Source: Pythium myriotylum
Taxonomy: Eukaryota; Oomycota; Peronosporomycetes; Pythiales; Pythiaceae
Reading direction: 5' to 3'
NCBI GenBank assembly: GCA_023091665.1
Contig: JALJCQ010000015.1
Span: 2,294,001 to 2,358,000 of the forward strand
Length of the DNA stretch: 64,000 nt
Positions 29,701 through 40,113 of this stretch are shown in pieces; the first letter of the stretch is position 1, and every line of letters begins with the position of its first letter. The notes under the pieces are model-generated. The model was not told the DNA's origin, searched no databases, and saw nothing but the letters and a program-made list of their open reading frames with translations. The position numbers and the translations under genes were made by a program.

Positions 29701-32645
29701 GCGACGTTCCTCTCTCCATGGACGCTAGAGGTTCACCGGATTCAGAAGGATGAGGATGGACTCGCACAGTTGTTGTCTACCGGTATCACCCCACGAGAGA
29801 GACTTGACGAGCTGGCCGACCAACTGGTCCCGTACAAGGCGAGCCGAGCTGAAAGGCCTGCATCGCTGGGAATCGAGGCGGTGAATGACGGTTTTACCGG
29901 TTTCGTGCTCACGTTTGACGGTTCCGCCAAGTTGAAGACCCGGGCTGCGAGTGCCAGCTTCATAGTCTGGCGTATGCCTGGCTGGGAGCCGGTATATGCT
30001 CGAGGACTGGCGCTGAGCGGAATATCCGTCAACGAGGCCGAGTACACCGGGATGCTAACCGGGCTCGAGCATCTGAGCACGATGGGAGCCAAGGAAGTGG
30101 TAGTTGTGGGCGACTCACGACTCGCGATCCAGCAGTGCGAGGGTACCATGAAGTGTCACGAGCCACGGCTCCAGCTACTTCTGGCCAGATACCAGTCTCT
30201 CGAACCAGCGTTTGAAAGGATTTGGCTCGTGCACGTGCTACGTGATGGAAATGCACCGGCTGACTACCTGGCCTCGAAGGCGTTGCGGTTGGGCGAGTCG
30301 TTCGAACTCACCAGGTTCGAGGAACTGGTCGAGTTGAAGACTCTCAACAAGGTCCTACCAGGCGCCGACCGAGCGCCAACGTCTGTCCCTGTCTTAGAGC
30401 CAGTGCTCGTCTCGGGCTCCGACGAGGCCGTGGTGTCGAGCGGCCCGACCGTCGAGCCGGTGCCATCATCAGTCGCGACCTCTCTCACCGAAGAGCCAGC
30501 CGACGACGCGACTGCCCCGGCGTTCGTCGTTATGCGGAGCCAGCAGCGTCAACAGTCAGTCGGCATGGCGGAGGAGGGGGCGCGACTGACGGAGAGGCAG
30601 CTGCGCGCGCTGCGGCGTGCCCAGAGGATCGCCGACCAAGTCTCTCCCGCAGCTGACGTGCCTGCAGGACGTGTCGGTCAAGGACGTCCCACTCCCGTGA
30701 CAGGTCCTGTCACCAACGGAGATATATCTCAGTTGCCACGTCTCAGCACGTCTGTCTCAGGTGGTACTGTTCCACGCCGTGAGACGGGCACCCTGACAGA
30801 TTCTGAACAGTCAGTCACCCCGTGTCAGCGCGGGAGGGAACAGCGAAGAAGGCGCGACCGCACGAAGGCAGTGATGAAGCTGGTCCGGCTCGACAACGCG
30901 CGGGCGACCCTGCTCGCGCCGGCGCAGTGGCTGTTGAAGCCGTTGAGGAGCCGGTTGAAGCCGTTCAGGATCCCGTCGCCGAACGCTGGCGATGGATCAG
31001 GGCGCACCAGGAGGACGACGAAGAGCTCGCCAGCATCAAGTGGTTCCTGCTCGGTGAACTGGGGCGCCTCAGTGAGCGAGAGGCGCGTGACGTGGCGAAG
31101 GTCGCCGACCAGTTCTGCGTCGACTCGTTTGAGGTCCTTCGGTACGTAGGCCGACCGAACCACTCAGAAAGGCGTGATAGGGACCAGGCGCGACTGGTCG
31201 TGCCTCGCGACATGCGCAGAGATGTGCTCCACCTGTGCCACGACGACTTCCAAGCCAGTCACCAGGGTATCGTGCGAACGTTCGAGAGGGTTCGGTCAGA
31301 GTATTACTGGCGTGGGATGTACCGGGATGTGGAACGGTACATCCAGGAGTGCACTGATTGCGTCACTGCGAAAGGTCTACCACGTAATCCCGGTCCGAGT
31401 CCTGGTAACATCATGCCAGAACGTCCATTCCAAGTACTCTCGATGGATTTTGTCATGCCTCTGCCCCCGTCGAACCGGGGAAATACTGCGCTCCTACTCT
31501 TTCAAGACATGTTCACCGGTTACGTCATGAGTGAGGCGATGAGTGACACCTCGGCTCCTGCGGTGGCTGAAGTCTACGAGCGAGTGGTATTTCAGCGGTA
31601 TGGAGCCAGTGCTGTAATTCGTCACGACCAGGATCCTCGTTTCATGAGCGACGTGTTTAACCAGTTCCGGAGGATGATCCAGAGCCGGCAACGAGCCACC
31701 TTGGCGTGTTGGCCACAGGCAAACGGGCAGCAAGAACGCTCGGTTCAGACGGTGGTGCGAAGTGTGCGCGCGTATGTCGAGCAGCCAGACCAGGGTGACT
31801 GGGAAGATGTCGTGAGCCGGCTCATGCTGGCCATCAACACCTCGTACGACACAGTCCGGAAGGACACCCCGTTTTTCCTGCTCCACGGATGGGATGCTCG
31901 GACGACAGTATCGGCTATGCTCGAAAGACCGCCGAGGGGACGAGACCAGTTGAGCGCGTATCTGTGGCGCCTCCGGGTTCGCCGGACACACGAGTATGCA
32001 AAAGCATGGGCGCATGATCTCCAACAACAGGCTAATGAGAACCGAGCCGAAGCAGCGACAGACGCCTGGAACCAGTTACCTGACAAGTTCAAAGCCGGTT
32101 TCGAGGTCGGCCAGCAGGTCTGGTTGTACATGGCTCGTGTTCGAGCAGGTCTGAGTCGAAAGCTAGCTCATGCTTGGCACGGACCGTTCCGGATCACCGA
32201 GAAGGACGAAGCATACCGAGTCCGACTGGATGTTGACAGCACGCCGTACCGGATCGCCCCATGGGTTCATGTCAGCAGGTTGAAGCCGAGGATCGTGTTC
32301 GAAGAGCGCCCCGGTTGGTCAGAACAGGTGAACGTGTCAGATGACGATGATCTGGACGCTGCTATACTCCCGGAAGACAGTTGGGAGCCGGATGAAGCTG
32401 CGGGTCAGTATCGGATCGAAGAGATCATCGACGTTCGCTGGACTGGTCCGAGGACAAGGAACGGCCGCCGAGCGAAAGAGTACCTGGTCCGCTGGACCGG
32501 TTACGACGAGCCAGAGTGGGTGCCTGTCGAGCGTATGGATTCCGGCCGGCTACTGTACGAGTTTGAAGCCAGCCAACGAGCCCGGATGCGTTTCGCTGCT
32601 ATGCAGACTGGTGACGACAGCGACGCCATGGCCGAGCCGGCCTAG
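26674..32645 (+). pseudogene. pol: G1 Pol: protease, RT, two RNase H domains, integrase, chromodomain; broken
   Basis: The frame opens at the frameshift site. Protease: VKILLDSGASTSMISLDLAR (about 26990). RT: VIEYSDSQWASPIVIV, DYRRVNQLI, LDMASGFWAI, then TGA at 28741 where G2 has Trp, then MPFGLKNAPLIYQ and YIDDIGFG (about 28992). The first RNase H keeps its shape (AEKEVLALLRVL), but the usual catalytic Asp is His (FVVIVHAVPW). The second, archaeal-like RNase H has all four acidic positions: TFDGSAK, NEAEYTGM, GDSRLAIQQ, NAPADYLA. A linker contains a frameshift (30822-30970). Integrase: HQGIVRTFERVRSEYYW, CTDC, MDFVMPLP, HDQDPRF, NGQQERSV. Chromodomain: EEIIDVRWTG, EYLVRWTGYDEPEWVP. Stop at 32643. 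Confidence 0.92.
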
Positions 32646-32966
32646 GGGCGTCAACTCGGTGCCACGCAAGAATGGCTGGCCCTGCGATTAGCCAGCCAAC
32701 TGGGCTCTTCGCCGATCAAGAGCCCCCTTGCATTGCATGGACGCGCACCGATCGGTCTGGGTGCGCGCACAGTCCGAGCTCTAGGACTGTGCAACTGTCA
32801 GCGAGCTGACTAGTTGTCAAAAGAGAGCCAGATTCATGTCAACAAAAAGAAGTCAAGGTGAACGTGTATTAACGAGGAGTGAACAAGCCAGTGGAATGAA
32901 CAAGCCAGTTAACCTGATATGCAGAGCTACGAAGTGTGCTACGCGAAGACCATGGGAGCCCGGTGA
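32646..32966. other. G1 spacer between pol and the antisense gene
   Basis: No ORF. It lies between the convergent ends of pol (plus) and the antisense gene (minus), so it should hold the 3' end of the antisense transcript. Confidence 0.4.
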
Positions 32967-35537
32967 TCAAATGTGAGACGCACGGTTCCGCGACGGTCGG
33001 AAAATGAAGTCGGGTCCAGGAGTGCCGGGTGTCGCTTGGTCCAACGGGAACGGGACGTAGCTTGGATCGTTCCACGGCGCCGGCAGCTCCCAGCACCGAC
33101 CGCCGAGCCGGTCTATGATCTCGAGCTGACCTGGAAGGAGAGCTTCCACGAAGCGACCGGGCTGGCTCGCCCAGTAGCACCGGATCGGTTCTTCCTCGTC
33201 CAACCTGCGGAGTTGGTCAATCGCGGAGTTCCCCGGTCCGAACGGCTCCAGTGCCCACACGCAAGGCTTGGCGGGCTCGGTCCACAAGGCGGGCTCGCTC
33301 TGAAGGTATGCAGTGACGGTGTCGGCAGGAGCTTGCTGGCTGAGGGCTTGGGACTCGCGCCGGAGGACCCGCTTGAGCTCTTCCCGGTTCGCGTACAAGT
33401 CGACCCACGCCGGGTCGATGCGAGCAGACGGCTTCTTCGCTAGAAAGAGCCAGTGAGTCAAAAACCAGAGCGCCTGCCGGTTCTCGTACTGGAACTTCAA
33501 CCGAGCGTCGAGATAGTTGGCTTGTTCTTCGGAGTCTCGGTCGGGTTGTGCAGGAAGTAGAACAAGACTCGCCGGAAGTACATGTCATCCCACGGGCGGG
33601 TAGCAAGAAGAGCGCGAACCTCCCGAAGACCCTCAGCGGTGCAATATTGATCGAGTATCTGACTGCCCTTCAACTTGACCGGTTCGTAGTTCGGGAAGTA
33701 CGGCGTCTGCCCGGGTATCCCCTGCGTGGGCTGCCCGGCGAACGTGATCCTGTGTCTCTCAACGGGCTGATCATAGTGGAGAACCGAGCTAGTCGACCGG
33801 GTGGCACTCAGCGGGAACGGAGACGCTGCGAGCTCGCGGAAAGAGCGCGAGGTCGCCTGATCCGGTGGGAACCGGATCGGTTCCTTGAACCACGAAGCCA
33901 ACACCTTGTTCGGGAGACCTGGTACGCGTCGACAGCGTCAGAAGCCGGCGTTGATCTGGTGCTGCTGCTCGCTGGCGCCGGTCTGCTGCTTGGAGTGCTC
34001 GCCCTCCCGGTAGTCGAGCCGGTTTGAGGGACCACAGCTGCACCGCTTGGATCACCTTCGTCTTCGTCAGAGATCGCTTGAGCCAGGAACTGAGTCAACT
34101 GCGCGTCGTACTTCGCGCTCAAGGCCATCTGCGCCGTCGCATCTTGTGACGCCTTCCGAGCCTTTCTGGAGCCGGTACCCGCGAGCGACGCCTCCAGCAA
34201 CGCGTCCTCCAGCGCCTCGTCCACCGACCGAGTTGATCGCGCGCGAGCAGCCGGAAAACCATCGAAAGCGTCTGGTATCTGGTTCAATGCGAGCACTGGC
34301 GTGGACGGAGCCGAAGATGAAGCAGCGGCGACCATGAACTGGGTCGGCTGGAGCGACCTCTGGTCGTTCAGTGCACATGCCCTGACCAGTTCCCACCAGC
34401 GTCGGGGATCGCCAAGGGCCGCCGAGTTCGTCCAACAAAACTCGTAGACGTGCTCGGCCTGGGCCCGCGGAAGTCGGTTGTCCGGTATTTGAACTTGCTC
34501 GAGGGCGTCGACGCGCCTCTTCAACTCGGCTGTACGGCGCTCCAACTCTCTGTTTCGATCCTCGAGCTCTGCAACCCGGCTCCGTGCCTCCTTCAGCTCT
34601 TGTTCCTGGTTTGTGAATCGAGTTTGGGCATGCTGAAGCTCACTGTGGAGCTCGCCCACGCGCACCGCCAAGCCCGTCTTGGTAGTCTCAAGGTTGATAG
34701 CGAAGCCCCTCAAGTCCTCGACCCGGTTCAGCAGCCGCTGACAATCACGGCACCCGGACGACGGCCGGTTCTCGAGATGCCTCGCGCGTGCCTCCTGCGC
34801 TCGGAGCCTACCTTCGAGCATCATGATTGTGGTCGACCGGGGGTCGTCCTTCGTCAGCGAGCTGGTCTCGCGCACGTGCGATGTCGGCCAGCGTCGAAGC
34901 CACGTGCGACAGCCACGCGTTCGACCGCGCCGTGCACACCACGCGCTCGAAGAGGCGCTCCTCACCGTACATCCCAGCGAGGTTCGCGTATAGCGCCGTC
35001 GCCTTCGTCACCACGTTCGCGATCCGCTCGGCGCTTGGGTGCTCAGGTGGCGGGCTCCGATCGTCGTGGCGAGAGAGTACGACGCTGTCGACGTCCTCCC
35101 CCTCTCGAAATAGTGAGCGCAGCACGTGGCCAACCGGAACCTCCCAGTTGTCACGATCGTCAAACGGGTGCGCCGAAGCCGGTAGCTGGATTGTCAGCAA
35201 GGCCTCGAGCCGGTCGAAGGACCCGGTCAAGTCGACGTCGACTTGATCCGGTCGCCGCAACCTCTCAGCAACCTGCCGCAAGAGGATACGGGCTGAACGA
35301 ACGGACGCCCTCAACCTCAGGAAACGGATGCGCCTGCCCCGACTCGTCGACTCGCAGCCGGCTCGCCGGCGACGTCCATGGCACGATCTCAGAGCCTGCG
35401 GAACCGGGATCAACACCTCCACGTCGGCCAAGTGTTCAGACGCAATACGTACCAGTCGTGTCCGCCATCTCCGCCGCCTGCGCTGTACTCATGCCCGTTG
35501 CAGCAAGCGCGCTGTTGTGTGCTGCCCCCTCCGACAT
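32967..35537 (-). pseudogene. G1 antisense gene (unknown coiled-coil protein), several frameshifts
   Basis: ATG at 35537 (MSEGAAHNSALAATGMSTAQ) lies 35 bp inside the 3' LTR and points away from it. Coding continues through at least four frames: 35431-34808 (VGHVLRSLFREGEDVDSVVL), 34830-33910 (coiled coil with RVAELEDRNRELERRTAELK, then EHVYEFCWTNSAALGDPRRW), 33904-33500 (YFPNYEPVKLKGSQILD, RPWDDMYFRRVLFYFLHNPT) and 33520-32967 (FQYENRQALWFLTHWLFLAK ... GPDFIFRPSRNRASHI). Order and motifs match the intact antisense ORF of G2. No known family is recognised. The antisense location between pol and the 3' LTR parallels extra ORFs of plant Tat/Grande elements. Confidence 0.72.
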
Positions 35538-35571
35538 CAAGAATGGCGTCGGGGAACAACACAGGGGCGGT
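35538..35571 (+). other. G1 polypurine-tract region
   Basis: ACAGGGGCGG directly before the 3' LTR is a short purine-rich stretch in the place of the plus-strand primer. Confidence 0.4.
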
Positions 35572-36757
35572 TTTGATGTAGCGGGACCGGTTCCCCGCGG
35601 ACTTTCCCGGAATTCCCCATCTCTGTGGGACCGGGAACTGTCAAGAACCACTGTGGTTCTTTAGGATAGGTCTAAAATTGTGTACTACACACTAGCTGGG
35701 TATTTATACCCAGTTTCCGGTTGTGCCACACTAATAGTACCGGAAAACACGGTACCTGACTCTACTGGCGAATATTACCAGCCAGTTAGAGATTTCAGGG
35801 AAGTGTCTGGTATATTACCGGTTCTAGCGGAAAATTACCGTTAGTTTCGTGTGTGCCATTAGCCGTCCGTACTGGTCCGCGAACCCATTGGAATCTGATT
35901 CGCACCCGCCGGTACCTCCTCGATTCTGGTTTAGTAAACAGTTTCTCCCGGTTATAAGAGGGACGGGACAACCGGCCCACCCTCCGTAATAGACTTCCCC
36001 TTTTGCCTTGTCAGCTCCAAGTCTTCGGGCCTACAACAGCAGTTGTATCGGCGGCCACCTCGACATCCCGGTTCTCTAAGGTACTGGCTGTGTGTTGGAG
36101 TGCTCTGGCGGTGTGTACTGCGTGTGTGTGCGTTGCCTTGTGAGTCGTGGAGCCGGTCAAGTGACTGGGTGAAGCGGTTTCCTGGTTCGATAACCTAAGG
36201 GAAGTGGCTCAGGCCACGGACTGAGGGTTTTTATAGTGTGGTGGCGAGCTGTATTAACTGGGAAACCCGGTAATACATTCTATTGTATTTGTCTTTCTTG
36301 CGTTTGCTCCGGTCTGGGACCGGTTGCTTGGACTGGTTGATCGCTCCGTGCCGTCACAGTCCCCCCTTTTCCCTTGCATTTCCGTAGTATCTGAAGGTTC
36401 TGGCAACCGGTCTGCCTACCAAATCAGACAGCATCGGGTAGCGGGTCATTTCCTCTATTACCCAGCTTCTGAAGAACCGTCAAAGGGTACACAACGTGAG
36501 GTGCAAGCCGGGTGAGCATTCTATCTCGCTTGCGCTAGTCATCTTTGGATATCTGCGTGGAGAAAGCTTTGCCCACCTTCTGCGATCGCTTTTTGCCTGC
36601 TATTGCAACCGGGTTAGTCTGTCGTGACTGAACCGGAATCGCAGCAGCAGCAGAGCGGGAGCAGCTAAGTTTGGCAAGTGTTTCCCGGCTCCTAGCGCTA
36701 CCCCTTCGCTAGTTGGAGCCGGGTGGATTGTCAAAAACGTACGACCGCTACATCACA
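35572..36757 (+). repeat. G1 3' LTR
   Basis: Partner of 22911-24096, same length and no difference seen. It would also have to drive or permit the divergent antisense gene starting at 35537. Confidence 0.95.
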
Positions 36758-37045
36758 CGGACAACGTGAGCGATCACGTCAGCTCGTTTGCCGTAATCAC
36801 TGACGATTCTTCATGATGGCGAGACGAGAACTGCTCCAGATTGCCTCTTTGTCGATCCAATAGAACGGCGTGTGCTACGAGTTTGCACTGTGATTCTTGA
36901 AGACCGAAAACCAGCCTTTGTATGAGGAGCTGTACGTGCAGGCATTGCGTCTGCGTCCGTCAGCGCGTCGTTGCTTCGTTCCTTTGTGATGTCGCCTCTC
37001 GTTTCCTTTGCGGATCGCGTGGCAAGAAGTGCAACTTCAAGAAAC
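36758..37045 (+). pseudogene. 3' piece of the ORF interrupted by G1, heavily decayed
   Basis: The frame joined to 22830-22910 continues with QRERSRQLVCRNH, MARRELLQIASLSIQ, NGVCYEFAL, PLYEELYVQALRLRPSARRC and LSFPLRIAWQEVQLQETG, interrupted by five or so stop codons (TGA and TAG) but with no frame change. Family unrecognised. The pattern suggests an old gene or transposase remnant that was already dead when G1 inserted. Confidence 0.4.
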
Positions 37046-37204
37046 CGGTATGTACCGGTAGCGAGCTAAATTTTTTAATTTAAAAAATGCCATGGCAGTT
37101 TCGTGTTTAGCCCACAGGTGCCACCAACTGCCTCGAGTGCCACAACAACGCGACGATCTGTGGTACCATGGCAAGGCACTTGCTGGGTTAGGAACCACTC
37201 TTAA

Positions 37205-37698
37205 CGCCACCAAGTTGATTTTGAGAAAAACGCGTTTGAAGTTTTATCTTCGATAAAGTACGAAACGACTCGAGACGAGAAAACTAACCATTCAACTCTG
37301 TAGTATAAAACAAATAAAAACACATAAAAAACATGTCAGATACCGGTTTTTATTGCTCACCAACCTACTCTATGTTGTTTACCTTGTTTTTTATTTGTTG
37401 TTTAAAACTAGTAAAAAGCAAGTTCGCGTTTTTTATGGACACGTTGAACTTCAGTTTCACAATGAAGGAGTTGGAATTTGAAGAAAAGAAGGCCAGATTC
37501 GGAATCTTTGGGTGATTTTTTACACAATGGGGGTCCTAACTCAAAACTCAAAAATCAAAAAAAATTTGGACACGTCTCAGTCAGCTCAAAATTTTTGTGG
37601 GACAAACTTGGAATTTCGACAATCCGAGACTACCATTCGACAGAGGAGATCAAGAGCTATCCGATGGTGTGCTCAAATCCAAATTTCTCGTTTTGACG
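37205..37698. mobile_element. TTAA-flanked AT-rich insertion, piggyBac-type MITE candidate
   Basis: 494 bp bounded by TTAA at 37201-37204 and 37699-37702, inserted into a repeat whose uninterrupted copy lies at 21100-21170. Exact TTAA duplication is the hallmark of piggyBac-type transposition. The termini (CGCCACCA and, inverted, CGTCAAAA) share only a weak inverted repeat. It is markedly more AT-rich than its surroundings and encodes nothing recognisable, so any movement would depend on a transposase elsewhere. Confidence 0.65.
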
Positions 37699-37726
37699 TT
37701 AAGTCCGATTTCGATTTTTTAGGTCT

Positions 37727-37771
37727 CGTGAGGATACAGTGCCACATTTAATGTGGCACTGTATCCTCACG
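37727..37771. repeat. Perfect 45-bp palindrome
   Basis: 22-bp arms with a single T between them, starting CGTGAGGATACAGTGCCACA. Confidence 0.97.
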
Positions 37772-38161
37772 TCCTCCATGGAATTACCATGCGGTCGCTC
37801 AACCGTACGACGGGCCAGTTGTGGGCAGCAAGCAAAGGAGCACGATTGGTTTGGGGAGTCCAGAGCCAGTGTCAGTGTGCACTCATCCAAGTGACTTGCT
37901 CTCAAAAATTCACCTCGACTCGGAGAAGATGCGGCTTCGGCGGCTTGTTTTAGATAGAATTTAATTAACGATATGGCCGACTCGACTCTTCCCCGGCGAT
38001 TCACGGAGTGCCATTTCGTCCACTGTTCCAAGAGGCGCGACATGCCCACCCTTGTACTAATCATTCTTCCACCATTGATGGTGTCACAATTTCTGACGTC
38101 CGTGTTGCTCGAGTCAACGGCAATGCTGCTCTTAGCGACTACGGCACCAACGTGAACGACG

Positions 38162-38814
38162 ATGATTCCTAGCGAGACGAGGAAGTGCTCCACGATAAGA
38201 TCTCTTTTTAGGAGGAGGAATCGTTTGAGAAGGAGCATGACGAGTGAGAGCGCCACCTTCGGGTACAGGGATCACGCCAATATCAAGGATGAAGTTCCGC
38301 TCAACCGAACTTCGATCAACTCAAGCGTATCAGTGAGTCGCGACTCAATAAAAACGAAAGGTGTACCCAGGAGACACCCGCTAGCACCGTTTGTACAGTC
38401 CCTTCACGCTAGCTCAGTGCCCGACATGGAAGAAGACTCAGGCTTCCATCGCCGAGCGAGCGATTCTTTGGCCAAGATAGTCGCAAATTGTCTCGGCAGA
38501 TTTATTCACTACAGCGCATCTGCGATCATGTTGACGCGTAAGCGTTGTTGACTATGCTGCCGTTGGAGAGCTAGCGCACACGGAAAGATTTCGGAGATAG
38601 CAAATCCATCAAACAGTCCATCTGAAGACTCGAAACTTCTGAAGGAAATGCAAAGGATTTCTTCGAACTCCCAGTCTGAGTTTCCTACGCTGGGAACACT
38701 TAACAATGATTACCCCTCTGAGAACGATTACGATTTTCTTGGTAGAACTCAACAGATTCGACTTGTGTCGCCATCACTATCATCCAGTCCCTCTGAGCTG
38801 TGAGAAACGCTGCA
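38162..38814 (+). pseudogene. Unknown serine-rich protein gene with one in-frame TGA
   Basis: ATG at 38162 opens an arginine-rich start (RSLFRRRNRLRRSMTSES) and continues through RRHPLAPFVQSLHASSVPDM, stopping at TGA 38549-38551. The same frame then goes on for 87 codons with serine/asparagine-rich, clearly protein-like sequence (IANPSNSPSEDSKLLKEMQR, EFPTLGTLNNDYPSENDYDF) and ends VSPSLSSSPSEL at TGA 38812. The total is about 217 codons. No domain is recognised. Upstream DNA (37974 onward) has further open stretches in other frames, so the 5' end is uncertain. Confidence 0.45.
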
Positions 38815-40113
38815 AGACGCTAGCTGTTGGATGCACAAGGACTCCCAATAATGAATCGATCGGATGGCCATTCTTAACCGCCTGGGCCCACCACACACGA
38901 CTTGAATCCAGTTTGTGGGTGCGGGAGTCCCCACAGACTTGCGTGTAAGGTTACTGTTTTTCCAATCCAGCTGCAAGTCGTTCACGACCACAAAATTCTC
39001 AGACTTGTAACCGACTCGATCCTTCAAGCGAAGTGCGTGGGCAAACCCACGAATCAGCTGATAAAACTATCTTTTATGCTGTGCATATCAAGATCCGAGT
39101 CAGCCGTTTAACGGAAGTGAAACTTGCTGGCTTGCTCGAGTACTCTCCTGCCTCCATGAACTAAATCCGAAGGAGTCTAGTCTGACAAAAGCATTCGCCT
39201 TTCAATTGTTCGGCTGATGTTCCACCCTTGTACGCACTTTGCTGGGTGTTCGCTCTTGCGCTTGCACGGTGAGTGAGTTTCTTCGGCGCCACACTTCAAG
39301 AAGCACTATTAATTGATATGGATACGTTCCAAGAAGTCAAAGATTTGTTGATCTCATTATGACTTTCGAAAATCCGGATACACTGGCGTTTCTGACCTGG
39401 AGAGAGTTTCGAAAGATTTTGTAGAATCCAAAAGTGAAGGGTTCCACAAACTGTGAACGCCTCCTCTGGTCGAAAATCACCATCACAATTAACGCAGAGA
39501 GTGCACCTACGGTGCATAGATGGGCCACGTATAGTGATGCGTGTTACTGTATGTCGGTCGATTTTCATTTCGAAAATCAGTTGCTGGTCGGAGGGTTCCT
39601 GACGCAAGAGTGCAGAACATGAGCGAAAGAAACAGAGCCATCGGATCAAGACGTAATCTCCAGTTCAACTGTAAACTGTCTAACGCTCGATAGAGAAGAA
39701 ACGTTTGGATACCTGCCGCGGCTGTTCATGTCGGTCGACGGCGCCGTCTCGGCTGGATAACGGTGGTACGCCTAGGTGTCCCTGTCACATGGCGTACTGT
39801 AAATGCCACTATTGGTTGGTCCGACTAACAGTGGCGTCGCCACGTCAGACAAGTCAGGTGTGGCGTGCCTCGCACGTCAGTACTACAGTACAAGATCTTT
39901 TTGGAAGTTTTGATGGATGCCCCGTGGTCTCTATGTTGAAACGTGTTCAGGTTTTCGTGTTGCCCGCGACGTTCCGACTCGCATTCCCCAAAACTCTCTC
40001 CTGGGAGTAGATCTGACTGCTTTCGCGTCCACGGTGCGATCTCGATATCACTTGTGGTGCCGAGTCGACAGAATTTCTAACAGTCGTGGTGTCTTGCTAC
40101 AGACATTGACAGG
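38815..40113. other. Intergenic region upstream of the START-FYVE gene
   Basis: No convincing gene. A GCATTCCCCAAAAC element at about 39982 resembles the oomycete Inr-plus-FPR core promoter (consensus near TCATTYYNCAWTTT) and would place transcription start about 130 bp before the ATG at 40114. Treat this as a weak match. Confidence 0.4.

Larger units (their letters stand above)
22911..36757 (+). mobile_element. Ty3/gypsy retrotransposon G1, complete, dual RNase H, chromodomain, antisense gene
   Basis: Two 1186-bp LTRs, identical as far as read, enclose gag, pol (protease, RT, two RNase H domains, integrase, chromodomain) and a minus-strand gene. RT before integrase defines Ty3/gypsy. CGGA at 22907-22910 and 36758-36761 is the likely target duplication. 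The element interrupts an ORF that reads in frame across the join. Pol is broken by TGA at 28741 and a frameshift near 30820-30970, and the antisense gene by several frameshifts, although the LTRs imply very recent insertion. Confidence 0.95.
37150..37771. repeat. Dispersed repeat, filled-site copy, ending in a palindrome
   Basis: Left block: CCATGGCAAGGCACTT and GGGTTAGGAACCACTC (37166-37200). Right block: AAGTCCGATTTCGATTTTTT (37701 onward). Together and inverted they match 21100-21170, where they are contiguous. A perfect palindrome at 37727-37771 (22-bp arms around one T, starting CGTGAGGATACAGTGCCACA) closes the right side. Confidence 0.7.

Noticed and set aside
33548..35664. Plus-strand ORFs after G1 pol (env-like candidates)
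   Set aside because: The conserved frame here is on the minus strand and homologous to the G2 antisense gene; plus frames have no signal peptide or membrane segment.
39705..40010. Cysteine-rich ORF of 101 codons upstream of the FYVE gene
   Set aside because: No signal peptide, no regular cysteine spacing, and it lies in the presumed promoter region.
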